Source: Bacillota bacterium
Lineage (GTDB): Bacteria > Bacillota > Clostridia > Acetivibrionales > DTU013
Assembly (NCBI GenBank): GCA_023411715.1
Contig: JAEYOM010000083.1
Location: forward strand, 1-7,192
Reading direction: 5' to 3'
Length of the DNA stretch: 7,192 nt
Positions within the stretch are counted from its first letter, which is position 1. Every line of letters begins with the position of its first letter. The notes below the pieces were generated by a model, which was not told the DNA's origin, did not search any database, and worked only from the letters and a program-made list of their open reading frames with translations. Positions 5,106-7,192 of the stretch are shown here, piece after piece. The translations under genes were made by a program, and so were the position numbers.

Positions 5106-7037
5106 ATGGATCACGGATTCGTAAAGGTAGCCGCGGCTGTGCCGGAACTCAGGGTAGCTGACTGCGGATATAATTCTGAAAATATTATAAAAATGATAGG
5201 TGAGGCTGAAAAGGCCGGCGCTCAGATAGTCGTTTTCCCTGAACTGGCAATAACGGCGTACACCTGCAGCGACCTGTTCCAGCAGCAACTGCTGATCAGC
5301 AGGGCGGAGGTGGCGCTGATAAAAATAGCCGAAGAGACAAAGGCTTTGGATATACTTACTGTCGTCGGTGTGCCGCTGATGTCGGAGAACCAGCTTTTCA
5401 ACTGCGCTGCGGTGTTGCAGAAAGGAAAGGTACTGGGTGTCGTACCAAAGACATATATTCCCGGATACAAGGAATTTTACGAGGAGCGCTGGTTTGCGTC
5501 AGGAGCGAAGGCTTTAAAGCTGTACATCAATATTTTCGGTTCGGATATTCCTTTCGGCGCCGACCTGCTGTTCGAATCTGAAGGTTCCGACTCCGTATGC
5601 TTCGGCATTGAGATTTGTGAAGACCTATGGGTTCCGATACCGCCAAGCTCTTATCAGGCTATTGCCGGAGCGACGATTTTATTCAACCTGTCCGCAAGCA
5701 ATGAAATAATCGGAAAGTCCGAGTACAGGCGCGAGCTTGTGAGGCAGCAGTCGGGAAAATGTATTGCCGGTTATATATACGTTTCATCAGGAGTGGACGA
5801 ATCCACGACCGACGTCGTTTACGGCGGACATGCCCTTATTGCCGAAAACGGCGGAGTATTGAGCGAGTCGGAACGTTTTCTGCGCAAAGCCCATATGACC
5901 GTCGGCGAGATCGACGTAAAGAGGCTTATGAATGACAGGATCAAGAATACTAGTTTTATGGAAGGACTGCCTGCGAAAAATTTCAGAAAGATAAGCTTTT
6001 TGCTCAGGAATCTCGATTTTGGGAAAACTGAGTTTACAAGGCCGGTTGACCCGCATCCGTTCGTACCTTCCGACAAATCGGCAAGGGATGTCCGCTGCAG
6101 GGAGATCTTTGCGATTCAGACGTCAGGCCTTGCAAAGAGGCTTGTGCATACCGGTTCAAAAAAAGTAGTACTCGGAATATCGGGCGGCCTTGATTCTACG
6201 CTTGCGCTTATCGTTGCGGTAAAAACCTTTGACATGTTAGGCATTCCGGCTGAAAATATTACGGCGGTCACAATGCCCGGCTTTGGCACGACCGACATCA
6301 CATATGAAAATGCCGTTCAGCTGATACGCTCATTTGGGGCCACCTTCTGGGAGATCGATATCAAGCAGGCCTGCCGGCAGCATTTTTCAGACATCGGCCA
6401 CGATCCTTCGATACACGATGTGACCTATGAAAATGTGCAGGCCAGGGAGCGCACGCAGATACTGATGGATATCGCCAACAAGCAGGGCGGCCTCGTCATC
6501 GGTACGGGCGACCTCTCCGAACTGGCGCTGGGCTGGTGCACTTACAACGGCGATCACATGTCCATGTATTCCGTGAACTGCAGTATTCCCAAGACCCTTG
6601 TGAAATATCTTGTGCAGTGGGCTGCCGATAATGTGACCGAGAAATCGTCTGCGGAAGTACTGCTTCGAATACTTGACACGCCGATAACACCCGAGTTGCT
6701 GCCGCCCGATGAAAACGGCGGAATATTGCAAAAGACGGAGGATATAGTCGGACCTTACGAATTGCACGATTTCTTCCTTTACCATATGCTCAGATACGGC
6801 GCGCCTCCAAAAAAGATAGCTTTCCTTGCCTGTAAGGCTTTCAAAGGCATATACGACGCGGATACGATAAATTCGTGGCTCAGGACTTTTTACAGAAGGT
6901 TCTTTGCCCAGCAGTTCAAACGCTCGTGCCTGCCGGACGGTCCGAAGGTCGGTACCATCAGCCTGTCCCCGCGCGGCGACTGGCGCATGCCGAGCGACGC
7001 AGCAGCGGAGCTCTGGCTGAAGGAACTTGGTCAATAA
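5106..7037 (+). CDS. nadE: Glutamine-dependent NAD(+) synthetase
   Basis: This cytoplasmic enzyme of 643 residues makes NAD+ from nicotinic acid adenine dinucleotide, ATP and glutamine, the last step of NAD synthesis. The N-terminal nitrilase-type glutaminase domain (about 1-280) has its full catalytic triad: Glu46 in FPELAITAY, Lys115 in VPKTYIPGY and Cys171 in GIEICEDLW. The C-terminal synthetase domain (about 335-643) carries the ATP pyrophosphatase P-loop SGGLDST (359-365) and the conserved GTGDLSELALGW (466-477). Ammonia from glutamine would pass between the domains. Length matches the long two-domain form, so no separate amidotransferase is needed. The ATG at 5106 follows AGGTGA (5097-5102) with a short 3-base spacing, and the N-terminus (HGFVKVAAAVPE) is where the nitrilase fold normally begins. 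It stands alone between its own promoter and terminator. Confidence 0.97.
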   Translation: MDHGFVKVAAAVPELRVADCGYNSENIIKMIGEAEKAGAQIVVFPELAITAYTCSDLFQQQLLISRAEVALIKIAEETKALDILTVVGVPLMSENQLFNCAAVLQKGKVLGVVPKTYIPGYKEFYEERWFASGAKALKLYINIFGSDIPFGADLLFESEGSDSVCFGIEICEDLWVPIPPSSYQAIAGATILFNLSASNEIIGKSEYRRELVRQQSGKCIAGYIYVSSGVDESTTDVVYGGHALIAENGGVLSESERFLRKAHMTVGEIDVKRLMNDRIKNTSFMEGLPAKNFRKISFLLRNLDFGKTEFTRPVDPHPFVPSDKSARDVRCREIFAIQTSGLAKRLVHTGSKKVVLGISGGLDSTLALIVAVKTFDMLGIPAENITAVTMPGFGTTDITYENAVQLIRSFGATFWEIDIKQACRQHFSDIGHDPSIHDVTYENVQARERTQILMDIANKQGGLVIGTGDLSELALGWCTYNGDHMSMYSVNCSIPKTLVKYLVQWAADNVTEKSSAEVLLRILDTPITPELLPPDENGGILQKTEDIVGPYELHDFFLYHMLRYGAPPKKIAFLACKAFKGIYDADTINSWLRTFYRRFFAQQFKRSCLPDGPKVGTISLSPRGDWRMPSDAAAELWLKELGQ

Positions 7038-7124
7038 ATGTAATGTATTTCGGGGGCTGGAGTATCACGGTGAAATCATGAATCCATAAATTAGCAAAAT
7101 AGAAAATATGGAAACGACATAAAG

Positions 7125-7167
7125 TGACCTGAAACCATTGTAAAATTTGCGTTTTGGGTCATTTTTT
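7125..7167 (+). terminator. Intrinsic terminator of nadE
   Basis: TGACCTGAAAC (7125-7135) pairs with GTTTTGGGTCA (7151-7161) over 11 bp with two G-U pairs, a 15-base loop and six T (7162-7167). Flanking AAA (7121-7123) could extend the stem into the T tract. It lies about 90 bases after the nadE stop, with nothing else recognisable between. Confidence 0.8.
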
Positions 7168-7192
7168 ATTGCAATTTAGAGGAAAATGTTAT

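Noticed and set aside
6387..7034. Long minus-strand open frame (215 codons) opposite the end of nadE
   Set aside because: It mirrors the synthetase domain coding strand, has no independent start signals and no recognisable domain.
6875..7081. Plus-strand open frame of 68 codons overlapping the nadE 3' end
   Set aside because: It is mostly inside nadE in another frame and lacks a ribosome binding site.

Overview
The window looks like a chromosomal segment of an anaerobic, low-to-mid GC Firmicute, most likely a member of the Clostridia. Three things point there: valyl-tRNA synthetase expression is controlled by a T-box leader, the NAD synthetase is the long glutamine-dependent form (about 640 residues) common in that group, and ribosome binding sites are strong and purine-rich. 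This placement is inferred from protein and leader style; no marker RNA is present. All supported genes lie on the + strand.

Layout. Positions 1-1257 hold most of a 12-helix major facilitator superfamily (MFS) transporter whose first residues lie beyond the left edge. Right after its stop, 1258-1392 reads as the C-terminal tail of an unrelated protein with no start of its own, probably a gene remnant, followed by a run of nine G. A sigma-A type promoter (1448-1476) then drives a valine T-box leader (about 1483-1764) with specifier GUC and an intrinsic terminator. Downstream of the T-box are an unrecognised 80-residue two-helix membrane protein (1813-2055) and valS (2158-4806). valS is closed by a strong hairpin terminator (4819-4855) and a second, perfect 14-bp hairpin (4882-4914). 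An extended -10 promoter (5043-5048) precedes nadE (5106-7037), which ends in its own terminator (about 7125-7167).

How it works together. When uncharged tRNA-Val accumulates, the T-box should let RNA polymerase read through into the small membrane protein gene and valS, raising charging capacity. nadE is a separate transcription unit making NAD+ from nicotinic acid adenine dinucleotide. The MFS gene is more A+T-rich than valS and nadE and has no visible functional link to them.

No new defence system, mobile element or CRISPR array is visible. The points worth a second look are the small protein placed under valine T-box control, the covariant T-box antiterminator, the gene remnant behind the transporter, and the repeat-bearing hairpin between the small gene and valS.
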